Source of the DNA: Plesiomonas sp051652165
GTDB taxonomy: Bacteria; Pseudomonadota; Gammaproteobacteria; Enterobacterales; CAMTGL01
Assembly (NCBI RefSeq): GCF_051652165.1
Contig: NZ_JBOFTR010000016.1
Coordinates: 485,778 to 549,777, forward strand
Length of the DNA stretch: 64,000 bases
Direction of reading: 5' to 3'
The notes under the pieces were generated by a model. That model was not told the DNA's origin, did no database searches, and saw nothing but the letters and a program-made list of their open reading frames with translations. Positions 1-9,700 of the stretch are shown one piece after another. Both the position numbers and the translations under genes were made by a program. Each line of letters starts with the position of its first letter. The first letter of the stretch is position 1.

Positions 1-752
1 GAGAATATTGCAAAAGCAGAAAACTTATAATCAATGCCAACAGGTGTTGACCCTAAATCAGGGCTAATACGCAGCCCGGTAATGACTTTATTACTCACCG
101 TCAGTTGAGCCGTTGCGCTAAAGGGTTTTCCGTTAGCACGCCCTGATGCCGTAATGCTTACAACGCCTGGCGTTATACCTGTCGCTATCCCTTTGCTTTC
201 AAGATCATTACTGATCGTGGCAATGCTTTCGTTACTGCTGCTCCATGTTAACTCTGCAAAGTGAGTGACATCTAACGTTGAATTATCTGAGAAGATAGCC
301 GTTGCAACAAAATCTTGTGTCAGTCCAGCAGCAATATCTGCGACCGGAGGGGTAATTTGTAAACCAACAACCGTTGCATCAGTAACGTTAATAGCGGTAG
401 TCGCCTCAAAATATTGCCCTCGATCATTATGGCCAGAAGCTGTAATTGTTGTATTACCAATATTAACGCCTTTCACTAACCCCTTATCATCAACGCTTGC
501 AATACCAGAGTCGCTACTACGCCATGTAATCGCAGGATGCGTTGTCACCTCAACAACATCGCCATTACTCATTAGTGCTTGTGCCACTAACTGTAACTCA
601 AGACCTACGGGAATATGTGCATTTTGCGGAGTTACTTGCAACTCTGTAATAACAACCAAATCAGGCTGAGATGGCGCGCCATTATCTTCTCCGCCACACC
701 CTCCTAACATCAGCATGAAAGCACTCATCAATAAATATTTTAACTTGGCCAT
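1..752 (-). CDS. Ig-like (Big_2-type) repeat surface lipoprotein, C-terminus beyond window
   Basis: The reading frame is open from an ATG at 752 to the window edge, giving 250 residues with no stop. The N-terminus has a short lysine-containing start, a hydrophobic stretch and a lipobox (LMLGGC), so the product should be a lipoprotein anchored at Cys17 or so. After a short acidic linker come repeats of about 85-90 residues, each with the pattern T-P-x(n)-G, then W-x-S-S, then A-x-V/I near a G-x-A/V-x-G-x-T/S-I-x-A-S-G strand, which is typical of bacterial Ig-like group 2 domains of adhesins and surface proteins. It lies 61 bases behind the outer-membrane barrel gene on the same strand, so the two may be co-transcribed. 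The full length and any catalytic or binding domain lie outside the window. Adhesion is an inference from the fold only. Confidence 0.8.
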   Translation of the reverse strand, partial: MAKLKYLLMSAFMLMLGGCGGEDNGAPSQPDLVVITELQVTPQNAHIPVGLELQLVAQALMSNGDVVEVTTHPAITWRSSDSGIASVDDKGLVKGVNIGNTTITASGHNDRGQYFEATTAINVTDATVVGLQITPPVADIAAGLTQDFVATAIFSDNSTLDVTHFAELTWSSSNESIATISNDLESKGIATGITPGVVSITASGRANGKPFSATAQLTVSNKVITGLRISPDLGSTPVGIDYKFSAFAIF

Positions 753-813
753 ATGATTTTATTCCATTTTGCTTACAAAACCCTCTCAGACAACACTCGT
801 GTTGCTGCAAGGA

Positions 814-1458
814 TTAGCGAAAAAAGCCCAAAGAACCAAAGTGATAAGTGATACCCAAATTAAGCACACTCAGATCAGTGCCTCCAGTCTGATGTCCCCC
901 AACATTATTTGCCCATAAGTACTCCATTGCTGCGCTCCATTGGCGATTAAACGCATACTCTACCCCTGCGCCTAATACCGGTGACCATCCACTGTCACTT
1001 GCATCATGCACAAAACCCACTTCACTGCCTGTCACATCCATATTCCAGCGAATCCCTCCCACTTTGCCAAATACCGACCACTCATCATTGAATTGCCAGT
1101 AGGGTTTAATACTCAGGGTAAAACCCTGCAGCTCCCCCTTATAAAAAGCCGCTTGAGTAGGGTGCCCTAGTGCAGGATAAATCGCTTTAACCTCGCCAAA
1201 GTGGCCATAACTCCCCTCAACAGATAACCACGTATTTAGCATGTAACCGGTAAACAGCTCACCTCCGGCCGTTTGCTTGTCACAGTCAGTCGCATGCGAT
1301 TCACAGCCCCCCGTTGCATGAATAAGGCCCGTTTTTGCACCGATATACCACCCCTTTGGGGGGGGGGCAGAGCTCACTCCAAATGATAAACACAACAGCA
1401 GAAGGGAAGACGCTCCCAGCCACGCTTTTGGTAATACGGTATATTGTGAAATAGACAT
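814..1458 (-). CDS. Small outer-membrane beta-barrel protein (OmpA-barrel/porin-like)
   Basis: A 214-residue protein. I start it at the ATG at 1458; a GTG four codons upstream is also possible. The N-terminus has a signal peptide (hydrophobic core LLLLCLSFG, cleavage near VSSA). The mature part begins WYIGAKTG and has alternating amphipathic strands ending in an aromatic-rich C-terminal strand (GITYHFG), as in OmpA-type eight-stranded barrels of about 170-200 residues. Phrases such as FTGYMLNTWLSVEGSYGHFG and VLGAGVEYAFNRQWSAAMEY resemble the OmpA transmembrane domain family. A run of ten C (coding strand) spans codons about 31-34, exactly at the signal cleavage site, so slippage would frameshift the gene. 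A Big-type lipoprotein gene follows. The specific function is unknown. Confidence 0.85.
   Translation of the reverse strand: MSISQYTVLPKAWLGASSLLLLCLSFGVSSAPPPKGWYIGAKTGLIHATGGCESHATDCDKQTAGGELFTGYMLNTWLSVEGSYGHFGEVKAIYPALGHPTQAAFYKGELQGFTLSIKPYWQFNDEWSVFGKVGGIRWNMDVTGSEVGFVHDASDSGWSPVLGAGVEYAFNRQWSAAMEYLWANNVGGHQTGGTDLSVLNLGITYHFGSLGFFR
1358..1367. repeat. 10-nt poly-G/poly-C homopolymer inside the outer-membrane protein gene
   Basis: Ten consecutive G on the plus strand (C on the coding strand) lie within the codons for Ala-Pro-Pro-Pro-Lys just after the signal peptide of the barrel protein. Mononucleotide tracts of this kind and length are classical slippage sites in phase-variable surface genes; that it varies here is inference. 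Confidence 0.9.
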
Positions 1459-2171
1459 TTTTATATTCACACTATGAAATTACTATTCAGAGATAAAGAT
1501 TCAGGCATAAAAATACTGTATAACCCCAGCGGGGATATATTTATAATATTCATGAACACTAAAATTTCACGTGATAATATAAACTACACAGTTTACTTTA
1601 TGTCATTTGCTTTATGTTCGTTAAATTGCACCATTTAAATTAGACTTTTATTCTAGAGTTAATTCATTTACATGGTCAACACAGGAAATAAATACACCTT
1701 GTTTATTTCTTGTGTGAAAACAACTGAAGGAAAAAGAGTGAGAGCAAAAGAAAATAAGGAAAATTGAATCGCCTTTCAAGGATAATCATGAATACGTCTG
1801 TGAATGGGCATATAAACAAGAGAGCAGCTAAAAAAGAGTAACATCATGAATGATCAATTTAAAATCACTCAATAAACATTGATATCACATACACCTATCA
1901 ATATACGGTAATTTTAAATCACAAAAAAAAACAAAATACCCGAACAGTCAGAACATACAACAGAGAAAAATATCATCATAGAATATAAAATCACTTTCTC
2001 ATTTTCATCAACTCTGTCTTTAATATTAACCTTTAAATACCACGCAACTTTTCACGTATTTTCAATAAAGTATCAAAACAAAAAAATATAAAATCAAAAG
2101 GAAAATGACTTTATATTTTTAGTCATAATTAGTCAGAAGAGAAAGCAATCACTGCAGTTTTATCATATTCA
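1459..2171. other. AT-rich intergenic region, no confident gene
   Basis: About 710 bases of very AT-rich sequence upstream of the barrel gene, which must hold its promoter. I see a short CCCC-AGC-GGGG hairpin at 1524-1534 and a 17-codon open frame at 1788-1841 (plus) with a good AAGGA Shine-Dalgarno five bases before its ATG, but no recognisable product, so it is not called as a gene. Confidence 0.6.
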
Positions 2172-2212
2172 GTAAAAAAACAGCCAGAGTAGATCTCTCT
2201 ACTCTGGCTGTT
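2172..2212 (-). terminator. Rho-independent terminator of the C69 dipeptidase gene
   Basis: A perfect 15-bp inverted repeat (2179-2193 with 2198-2212) closes a 4-nt loop and is followed, reading on the minus strand, by a run of seven T. It lies 50 bases behind the stop of the dipeptidase gene. Confidence 0.9.
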
Positions 2213-2262
2213 AACACACTCATAGTCTGTATGACTCTATTTACAGCATAAAATGTAAACTA

Positions 2263-3729
2263 TTACGCGCCTTCAAAGTGATACTTCATATCTGTATCTG
2301 TTGTCATTTTAGTAAACACTTGATTTGTTAATTTATCAGTAAGATCTAATGCCCCTTGCATAGTCTTATCTTCAAAATTTTGTAGCACTGTTTGTGCTTT
2401 TGCTGGCTCAGTTTTATACAGTTTCAGATACTCTTTTTCCATGGCTTGTTGCTGCACTGCCGTTTGCTCTTCAAATGCTTTATAAGCTCGCTGTACATCT
2501 GGCGCATAAGCATTAAAGTTTTGCATTACCAGTGTTTGCAGTTTACGGTATTTCCAGTTAACAGAGGCATCATCAGCCTGATCGGTGCCTTTATCATAAC
2601 CAGGTAAATAGTGTTGTATTCCCTGATAATAAGGAACATATACACTCAGCGTTGGCATACCATAAGCAACATACTCCACTTCACCAATGGCTTTAGGTAA
2701 ATTAGGACGAACCTGTAAAATATGTGACTCTTGGCTACGGAACACAGCAATTGGGCGATAAGGCTCTGCTGGATTATTATTGGTATACGGATCGTGCGTT
2801 GTTCCCTGATAGTGGTTACGCAATGCTTGCTCAACTTGCGCGACTGAGATTTTTTGAGCTGGTTTTAAGAATACAGGGAAATTCTTTCCATCTGTAATCA
2901 CTGTTTTTAGCTCAGGATTAAACATATGTTGCAATGTCCAAACCCGTGGGTAGTTATAGGTCAAATCATTTTCTACATCTTGTGAATATGCTTGGTGGAA
3001 ATTAAATGGCCCTTGCTGTGGATTATATAAGCCATGCTGCTCGGCAAAACTGACTAACGTTGGCGAACCTAAATAGTTGGCAGTATCTTTTGGATCATAT
3101 TGTTGTAAGCGCCCCTGATTCGCTGAAACAAAATATTGATCTGCCGGTACACGAGTGGCCATCCACTGATGGCCACTGCCTGTCTCTAAATACCAAAGAT
3201 CATGCTGATCAACAAATGCTACCCCAAACCCTTCGCCAGCACCTTGCTGCTCAATAATTTTACCTAGCAACTCAACACCTTCACGGGCAGAGTGAATACG
3301 AGGTAAAATAACTGATGGAATAGAGTCTTCGGTGATCCCTGTTTTTTCGACATAAGGGTCAGCCTTCAGTGCAGGTTGGCCATTATAAATTGTTTCTGTT
3401 GCAGTAACACCAACACCTGCTGAGTTAAAGCCCACTTCACCCATTGATTGATCTTGTGTACTAAAATCATGGATAGCGGTATATCTCAATGCATTTTCTG
3501 GAAGCGGGTATGTAAAGTCATTACCGTGCGATTTAAACGTGCCTTTTTGGTTTTGTACCGCAGGATGAATCACCATGTGTTTAGCATTTGTTGCAGAATA
3601 GTCTTCATTGCGTGCTGCAATAAATGAACCATCCGCTGATGCCTGATTCCCTACCAAAATAGTGGTACAAGCAGATACCTGTCCAGCAAAGAGAGCTGTC
3701 ATTAGAGCAGCAAGCAGTGTTGTTTTCAT
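2263..3729 (-). CDS. Secreted dipeptidase, peptidase family C69
   Basis: A 488-residue protein from the ATG at 3729, chosen because GGAG stands eight bases before it; an upstream in-frame start would add ten residues without an RBS. Residues 1-20 are a signal peptide ending VSA, and the next residue is Cys21 followed by TTILVGNQASADGS and an ARNEDY motif. Family C69 (PepD type) are N-terminal nucleophile hydrolases in which exactly this cysteine is the catalytic residue, so signal cleavage would also expose the nucleophile. Matching blocks include VGFNSAGVGVTATETIYNG and an EGFGVAFVD...WYLETGSGHQW stretch. Length fits the family (about 470-550). It is monocistronic with its own terminator. 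Expected role: periplasmic or extracellular cleavage of dipeptides for nutrition. Confidence 0.9.
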   Translation of the reverse strand: MKTTLLAALMTALFAGQVSACTTILVGNQASADGSFIAARNEDYSATNAKHMVIHPAVQNQKGTFKSHGNDFTYPLPENALRYTAIHDFSTQDQSMGEVGFNSAGVGVTATETIYNGQPALKADPYVEKTGITEDSIPSVILPRIHSAREGVELLGKIIEQQGAGEGFGVAFVDQHDLWYLETGSGHQWMATRVPADQYFVSANQGRLQQYDPKDTANYLGSPTLVSFAEQHGLYNPQQGPFNFHQAYSQDVENDLTYNYPRVWTLQHMFNPELKTVITDGKNFPVFLKPAQKISVAQVEQALRNHYQGTTHDPYTNNNPAEPYRPIAVFRSQESHILQVRPNLPKAIGEVEYVAYGMPTLSVYVPYYQGIQHYLPGYDKGTDQADDASVNWKYRKLQTLVMQNFNAYAPDVQRAYKAFEEQTAVQQQAMEKEYLKLYKTEPAKAQTVLQNFEDKTMQGALDLTDKLTNQVFTKMTTDTDMKYHFEGA

Positions 3730-4340
3730 CGGAAACTCCGTTTTTCTTTTTAGTCTCATAGATATGCAAACAATAGACTGACTCTTTTTACCTCACAAAC
3801 TATCGAAATAAACAGACGGTTACTTTTTGTAAGCGAAAATAAACCGCAATATTTGTTAAATAAAAATAGGTTATATACTGCATAAATATGTGATTTATCG
3901 CACAGACAGAGCTGTACTTCTTTTATATCACTAAAACTTAAATTTAATTATGAGTAAAAATTACCATTTTTTTCGCTATTGAGAGAAATATCACTCTTTA
4001 ATGACTTTTAGTTATATTATTAAGAAAAGATACTCTACAAATGAAAAAATCTTCTATAAATAACAATTGTAGGTAACTACATTAAGGGACCAAATAATCA
4101 AAGTTTTATTTTTTAAAAAAGTACGCTGTTTACTCATTGGTAGCATATATAGATAGAAATAGTCTTTGTTGATATAAAGATAATGTGCAGCAATTTAGTG
4201 TTTTCGGCTATTCTTATAACAAAATACTCGATATGAATATTTTTCCATCGATAGTTTCTATACAAATCGTATACTCATTTCAAACAATTACATACGAGTA
4301 TGCAATATAATGTCTCTTAACAAGAGTTATACTATAGTCA
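3730..4340. other. AT-rich gap between vgrG and the dipeptidase gene
   Basis: About 610 bases, strongly AT-rich, with no open frame that looks coding. It must contain the dipeptidase promoter. Notably there is no effector or immunity gene here, where T6SS clusters often carry one downstream of vgrG, and I saw no clear terminator for the long T6SS transcript. Confidence 0.6.
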
Positions 4341-6371
4341 TTAAGAAGATGGTTGATAATCCACACCAAACGCGTGATCTTTAATCAATGTTTCAAATCC
4401 TTCCTTAGTTGACGTTATTTTAACTGGCTCTAATGGTGTAGGTTCTTTTTCTATATTAATATTTTTAGGTTGTTTAGGTCTTAGCCCTGCCCAATCCAAC
4501 CCCGAACCAGAGCTTCCTCCAGCATTGAGTTTGATTTCAGGACCAACTAACCGAACGCCACTTGGGTCAACGTTGATAAAGCTGCCACTTGCCTTAAAAG
4601 TGACCTCACTACTTGCCTCGATCACGATCTTGTCCCCTATGTGAATGTGCACCTCTTGCCCTGCATTTACCCGTAATGATTGCCCCACCTTCTGATGTAT
4701 TGAACCATCAACGGTCAGAGAAAGATCAGCATTGATGTGCTCACGTTTTTCCCCCTCTATCGTCAAGTAATCATTAACATTAATATGTGTTATGCGCTGA
4801 TGGTCGATATCACAATGTTCATCGTGTTTAAGACACCACGTAGTATCGTTCTCTATCAACACATTCAGATCTTTTTGGCCATGGATGTAGATCTCTTCCT
4901 GCGCGGCACTATCTTCAAAATGCAATTCATTAAAGCCTTCCCCCTGATAAGTCTCGGTGCGCAGCACAGTACGCGTTTTATGCACAGGCAGCGCATACGG
5001 CGAGCGCTGAGTGGCATGATAAGCTCGACCGGTCACAATAGGCTGATCAGGGTCACCGTCTAAAAAAGAGACAATCACTTCATGGCCAATACGCGGAATA
5101 GCTATCATGCCATACTGCCCACCCGCCCAACCTTGTGATACTCGAACCCAACAAGAGCTTTGCGCGTCACTCGCACCATGCCTATCCCACGGAAATTGCA
5201 GTTTGACCCGACCATACTCATCACAGTAAATCTCCTCCCCCTGAGGACCAACAACAGTAGCCATCTGTGGGCCATCAATCTGTGGTTTATGCGGTGCGAG
5301 CAAACGCCAAACTGTACTTTTTTTCACCGAGTCAAAATTGTTGTAGTAAACGGTAGCACTAGCTCCCCCTTCTTCTTCCACCGCCTGTGGTTGCTCTCCA
5401 TGGTGATGAATTCGTACTATTTGCCAGTTAATATTGACGTTATTATTCGGGTGCTCTGATAAGGAAAAATACAAACCTGGCCTGAGTTCTGCCGCGTTCG
5501 ATGTGCCTTGCCCCATTACCGCATCAACACGTAATGCATCAAGACGATACCCAGTAAAAGCTTTGCCATTGATATCCTGTTTAAAACGCCCCGGATAATC
5601 AAAATACTGATAGCCCATCTGCTGGTGTGCCAATTCTGTTGTCTGATTTTTATGCATGAGTGCATAATCAGGTGTCTTAAAACAGTAGTCCTTCAGCACC
5701 ACATCCGCCGACCGAACGGTTTCTTGATAGCGAAACTGCCGGATATAGGCTCCCCGCTGCATCTCCTGATTCGCAGGATTAAAAAACAGATCCGGGCCAC
5801 GGAATAAGGTTGTAGTATCATCAGCAAACACCACACGGTGCTTGCTCTGCTCAAACTCGTGGAAATAGAACATACCCTCTTCAGCAGCTAATCGGCTGAT
5901 AAAAGCCAGATCTGTCTCTCGATACTGCACACAATATTCTCGCTGAGCATGCACATTTCTCAACGCAAACGCATATTCGGTGATCCCCGCTTCTTGCAAT
6001 AAAATACTGATAATCTCTTGTGGCTGCAGCGCCTGAAAAATTCGAGCATTGTGATGCAGGCTCAATCTCCATAACATTGGCCTGACTTCCATACGATAAC
6101 GGGTCCGACGAAAACCAGTTTCCCCCTGTACAAACTGGCTCACAACACCGTTAATCCGCCGCTGCAAAACGCCCTCAAACCACACCAAAAGCTCACAGGG
6201 CTGATCCAATACGGCACCAAAATCGATATCTGGCTGTAAACTGGCCAATGCCAAACTTAAGGTAAAAGGCTCGCTCAATGTTTCATCCAAATCGAACGTG
6301 GCTACTGCAAAGGTCGAATCAGGTAAAGCTCCCACCTTCACGGTAAACTGTAATCCCGTACTCTCTGCCAT
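4341..6371 (-). CDS. vgrG: Type VI secretion tip protein VgrG (TssI)
   Basis: A 676-residue spike protein. The N-terminal part is the gp27-like base (residues 1-340 or so), with the conserved RETDLAFISRLAAEEGMFYFHE block. The middle is the gp5-like OB fold (TVVGPQGEEIYCDEYGRVKLQFPWDR, then SCWVRVSQGWAGGQYGMIAIPRIGHEV, VSFLDGDPDQPIVTGR). The rest is a beta-helix needle with a DUF2345-like tail. The C-terminal 60 residues after the needle are proline- and charge-rich, and I see no fused enzymatic domain, so this is a structural VgrG. It follows the PAAR gene, which should cap its tip, and is the last gene of the T6SS cluster. The ATG at 6371 has an AAGGTGA RBS. Confidence 0.96.
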   Translation of the reverse strand: MAESTGLQFTVKVGALPDSTFAVATFDLDETLSEPFTLSLALASLQPDIDFGAVLDQPCELLVWFEGVLQRRINGVVSQFVQGETGFRRTRYRMEVRPMLWRLSLHHNARIFQALQPQEIISILLQEAGITEYAFALRNVHAQREYCVQYRETDLAFISRLAAEEGMFYFHEFEQSKHRVVFADDTTTLFRGPDLFFNPANQEMQRGAYIRQFRYQETVRSADVVLKDYCFKTPDYALMHKNQTTELAHQQMGYQYFDYPGRFKQDINGKAFTGYRLDALRVDAVMGQGTSNAAELRPGLYFSLSEHPNNNVNINWQIVRIHHHGEQPQAVEEEGGASATVYYNNFDSVKKSTVWRLLAPHKPQIDGPQMATVVGPQGEEIYCDEYGRVKLQFPWDRHGASDAQSSCWVRVSQGWAGGQYGMIAIPRIGHEVIVSFLDGDPDQPIVTGRAYHATQRSPYALPVHKTRTVLRTETYQGEGFNELHFEDSAAQEEIYIHGQKDLNVLIENDTTWCLKHDEHCDIDHQRITHINVNDYLTIEGEKREHINADLSLTVDGSIHQKVGQSLRVNAGQEVHIHIGDKIVIEASSEVTFKASGSFINVDPSGVRLVGPEIKLNAGGSSGSGLDWAGLRPKQPKNINIEKEPTPLEPVKITSTKEGFETLIKDHAFGVDYQPSS

Positions 6372-6421
6372 CCATCTTCACCTTAAGATCTGGTTATTTT
6401 GCTGGATTATCATTTTTAACA

Positions 6422-6709
6422 TTACCCTGCCTTGCCACTGCTGCTACCAATCATCACACCACCACAACCAACAGTACTTCCGGTCACTGCAATCGGTTTG
6501 CCGTTAACTAGCACCGAATCAATACCTCCAGAGATGCTGCGTGGATGCGGTGGGCTACCGGGTTTATCATGTGGCTGCAATGCATCGCCTTGCCGAGCAA
6601 GTGGTTTACTATCGAGAAAGACATCTGAACTTGCCGTTATCACGGGAGAAGGGTGAAAACCATCATGATCGGTTCCCAGATCACCAAGCAACACAATTGA
6701 AGGACACAT
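6422..6709 (-). CDS. PAAR-domain spike tip protein
   Basis: A 95-residue protein that is almost entirely a PAAR domain: an N-terminal LLGDLGTDHDGFHPSPV segment, PLARQGDALQPHDKPGSPPHPRSI carrying the DxxxxH pattern, and SVLVNGKPIAVTGSTVGCGGVMIGSS. PAAR proteins bind zinc through His/Cys and sharpen the VgrG trimer. The ATG at 6709 is preceded by GGGAG at a good distance. It sits 15 bases behind tssM and 50 bases before vgrG. There is no C-terminal toxin extension, so any cargo must be carried in another way or encoded elsewhere. Confidence 0.95.
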   Translation of the reverse strand: MCPSIVLLGDLGTDHDGFHPSPVITASSDVFLDSKPLARQGDALQPHDKPGSPPHPRSISGGIDSVLVNGKPIAVTGSTVGCGGVMIGSSSGKAG

Positions 6710-6724
6710 GCACTTCTCCCTGAA

Positions 6725-9700
6725 TTAATAGAGTGACTCTGGTAAGCGGAATTGGCTAAATAACCCACCCGCAAACGGATTATAGCTAGCATCTGCGTAC
6801 ACGCGGTATGTCATGGCACCTTGATCAACAGGAAAACGCACATCAAAAGTCGCCTCATTCACCTGCGTTAGCTCACCATTTTGTATCAAACGAAACATCG
6901 CCCAAGGGCCAATAAACCCTTCACTGCGAGGAGATCTCTCTTGATTATCAGGCACCAGAGTAATCTTGCTCTCCGCACCATCACGCATCGAATTCGGCCA
7001 GATCAAGGGGATTTTATTACGCCGCCCATGGGCATACTCCAACAATTGGCCATCAAGATTCAGAACACTACGGCGTTTATTGGCCGTCAGTTCAATTGGC
7101 TCTAACGCAAACTGTACCTCTAATGATCCTTGGCTATTAAAGAAGGTCTCTCGGATCTGTGTTGCCCGCTCCAGTTGCTTTAACAGTTCCAACTGAATAG
7201 GCGAACCTAAATCAGCATCCATCAATCCGCCTTCAACCATCGGTTTAAGATTGGCCTGATAAAAACTGTTTAATGTGCCATTTGGAGAGAAAAAACGCTC
7301 TATTTCAGAAAGAGGCGCATCTTTGGTTGAAGAGGGATCAAACGGGTAACGATCAGCCAACTGAGTATTGAACGGCACAATAACCTGATCTAACCATGCT
7401 TGATTCAGAGAAGAGATCGCCAAATCAACCACCAACTGTGCACTTTGTTCCGCCAACTGACTGACCCAACGATCCAGTGGTACAGGCAGATTGCGGGCAT
7501 ACTGTTGTAGTGCAAAGACCGGATCTGAGTACTTATTGTTTAATCGTAACTGTACGGCTTTCAGCGCCGACTGACCGGGGTCTGTTGCATTCACAATCAG
7601 ATCAAGATAGTGGTATAACTCAGTCATTTTTTGATTAACTTGTTGAATCAATGGCTCTTGTTCACCAGCTGCGACCAATACCGCATTACTGGCTATAAAC
7701 GGCTGCCCTATGCGGGTTGTCAATATCTGGCTATTCTCACCAGCCTGTTGACGACGCTGTGTGTTTTCATTGAGCGTTGTTAACACGCGTTGAAACGGTT
7801 GGTCATTACTGATAATTGCCGAAATAACACTCAGTGCCTGCTCAAGGCTGGTCAGTGGTTGTATATCCACATCCCTCAGCAACGTTTGCCACTGATTGAT
7901 GTAATCAGCCACATAACGATCATTCACTTGACGGATAATCTCACCACGATCAGCCTGACTCAAATGCACTTGCTGACGCTGGCCGAGTACCCAACTGTCC
8001 ATCTCCGTCAACTCAAGCAGCGCGTTATCTTGCTTAAGATAGAAATCACTCAAACCAGACCACGTCATCAGGCGTGGAATATTCCCTGCAGCATCATGAT
8101 TTAAGGCGAAAACCGTATCAAAAATCGGGCCGACTTCATCTTGTATCATCAGCTCTGAAGAGAGTTGATCATCGGCTTTAACCTGCAAATTTTGATATAC
8201 CCGCTGAGACATCGGCAATTTACTTAGCTCATGCTGGGCATTGTAAATCGGTTTTTGAAAGGGAATAAAAGCAGCAATAGCCGCCAAATCTTTCTGCTGG
8301 CGAGCCCCGTTCCAGTTTGTATACTGCAAAGCATAATCCAGATGCTGCATCAATTGCTCTTGCACCTGCCCTTGCTCTGGGAACGCACGTTGCCAACGTT
8401 GCGCCATAAATTGTTCAACAACCGTCTTATTGCGGCCAGATGCGTCATCGAGCATCCGCATGACACGTAAAATAGCCAGCTTCTGCTCACTGCCTGCCGG
8501 GGCCTGATTCAGATCATCGAGCAAGCCCTGCATCACTGCCGGTAAAAAACGCAAACTCAGCAGTTCAAGGTAATTTTTTTCAACATAAGGCCCTATTTTA
8601 TTACCCTGATATAAACCAAGATCGACGAAGAACGGTACTTTTTCACGATAATCACCAAAAGAGAGTGTGGCTTGACGAATCAAGTTCAAACGCGGTAGTT
8701 GGTTATAACCAAACTCTTGCTGGCCACTCGTTTCCTCTGCATAAGTAAACGATTGCGTCTTAGTCAGTACATTACGCACAGCCGTATCATTTATGTGATA
8801 GAAGTGCTGCCAGCCTGCAATCAACAACACACTGCAAAAGAAAAGCCCGCTAATTCCTGCCCACACCCTGCGCTGCCGCTGCAATGCATATACGCGGCTC
8901 TCACCGGCTAAATCTGCTTCAGGAAAAATAATGTCTGCAAACAAACGACGCACAAAAAAGGTATTTGATTCACCACGTAACGCAGAATAAACCGGTTCGG
9001 ATAATTGGTAACGGTGAGTTGTTGCATGCATAAAAGCATCAAAAGGGACACCTTGTTGATAAACTGAACTGGTGTACACCCCGCGTATCAAGAAGCTTTT
9101 TTGCTCTTTTTCATCCAACATCTCACCAAGTACATCCAATACATAATCTTTTATACCCGCAAGTTGCCTGACAAATAAAAACAGAGCACTGCGCTGCGAA
9201 GCATCAAGCCCCCCTAACATCATCGTCGGCATATGCGTATTCAAATGGGCCAGCCATTGCTCCCAAAATATAGCCAACTCCTGTAACCAGTAGTCACCAG
9301 ACGCCGCATCTGGGCTGAATGTAATACCGAGCACAGCTTCGCGCACATTTTTGTCTAACTGCTGATAGATAACATCAAAACCATGCAACATATCCAACTT
9401 AGTCAGCGTGATATACAGCGGCAAACAAGTATGCATGTTGGCGCTCATCTCTTGCAGACGGGCACGCATTAACTGAGCATAAGCTTTACGCTCTGCAACC
9501 CCTGCCTGTGCTAACCAAGCCAGATCCAGTGTCAAAACCACGCCATTAAGCGGCTGCCGATGGCGATGCTGACTTAACCAATTAAGCAAATGTAACCACA
9601 ACCGCTCATGGCTGTTATCTTCCTTTTCACCACGGGTAGGGCTGTGATCCAACAAATATCCACGAGGATCTAACATCACCGCCTGTTCTCCCACCCAACA

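Noticed and set aside
265..669. Plus-strand 134-codon frame
   Set aside because: It is the complement of the Big-repeat lipoprotein, which has lipobox, repeats and an unbroken frame to the window edge.
1788..1841. 17-codon frame with a good Shine-Dalgarno
   Set aside because: Too short and without any recognisable feature; could arise by chance in this AT-rich gap.
4341..6371. Evolved VgrG with a toxin domain
   Set aside because: After the needle only about 60 proline- and charge-rich residues remain; no catalytic motif is visible.
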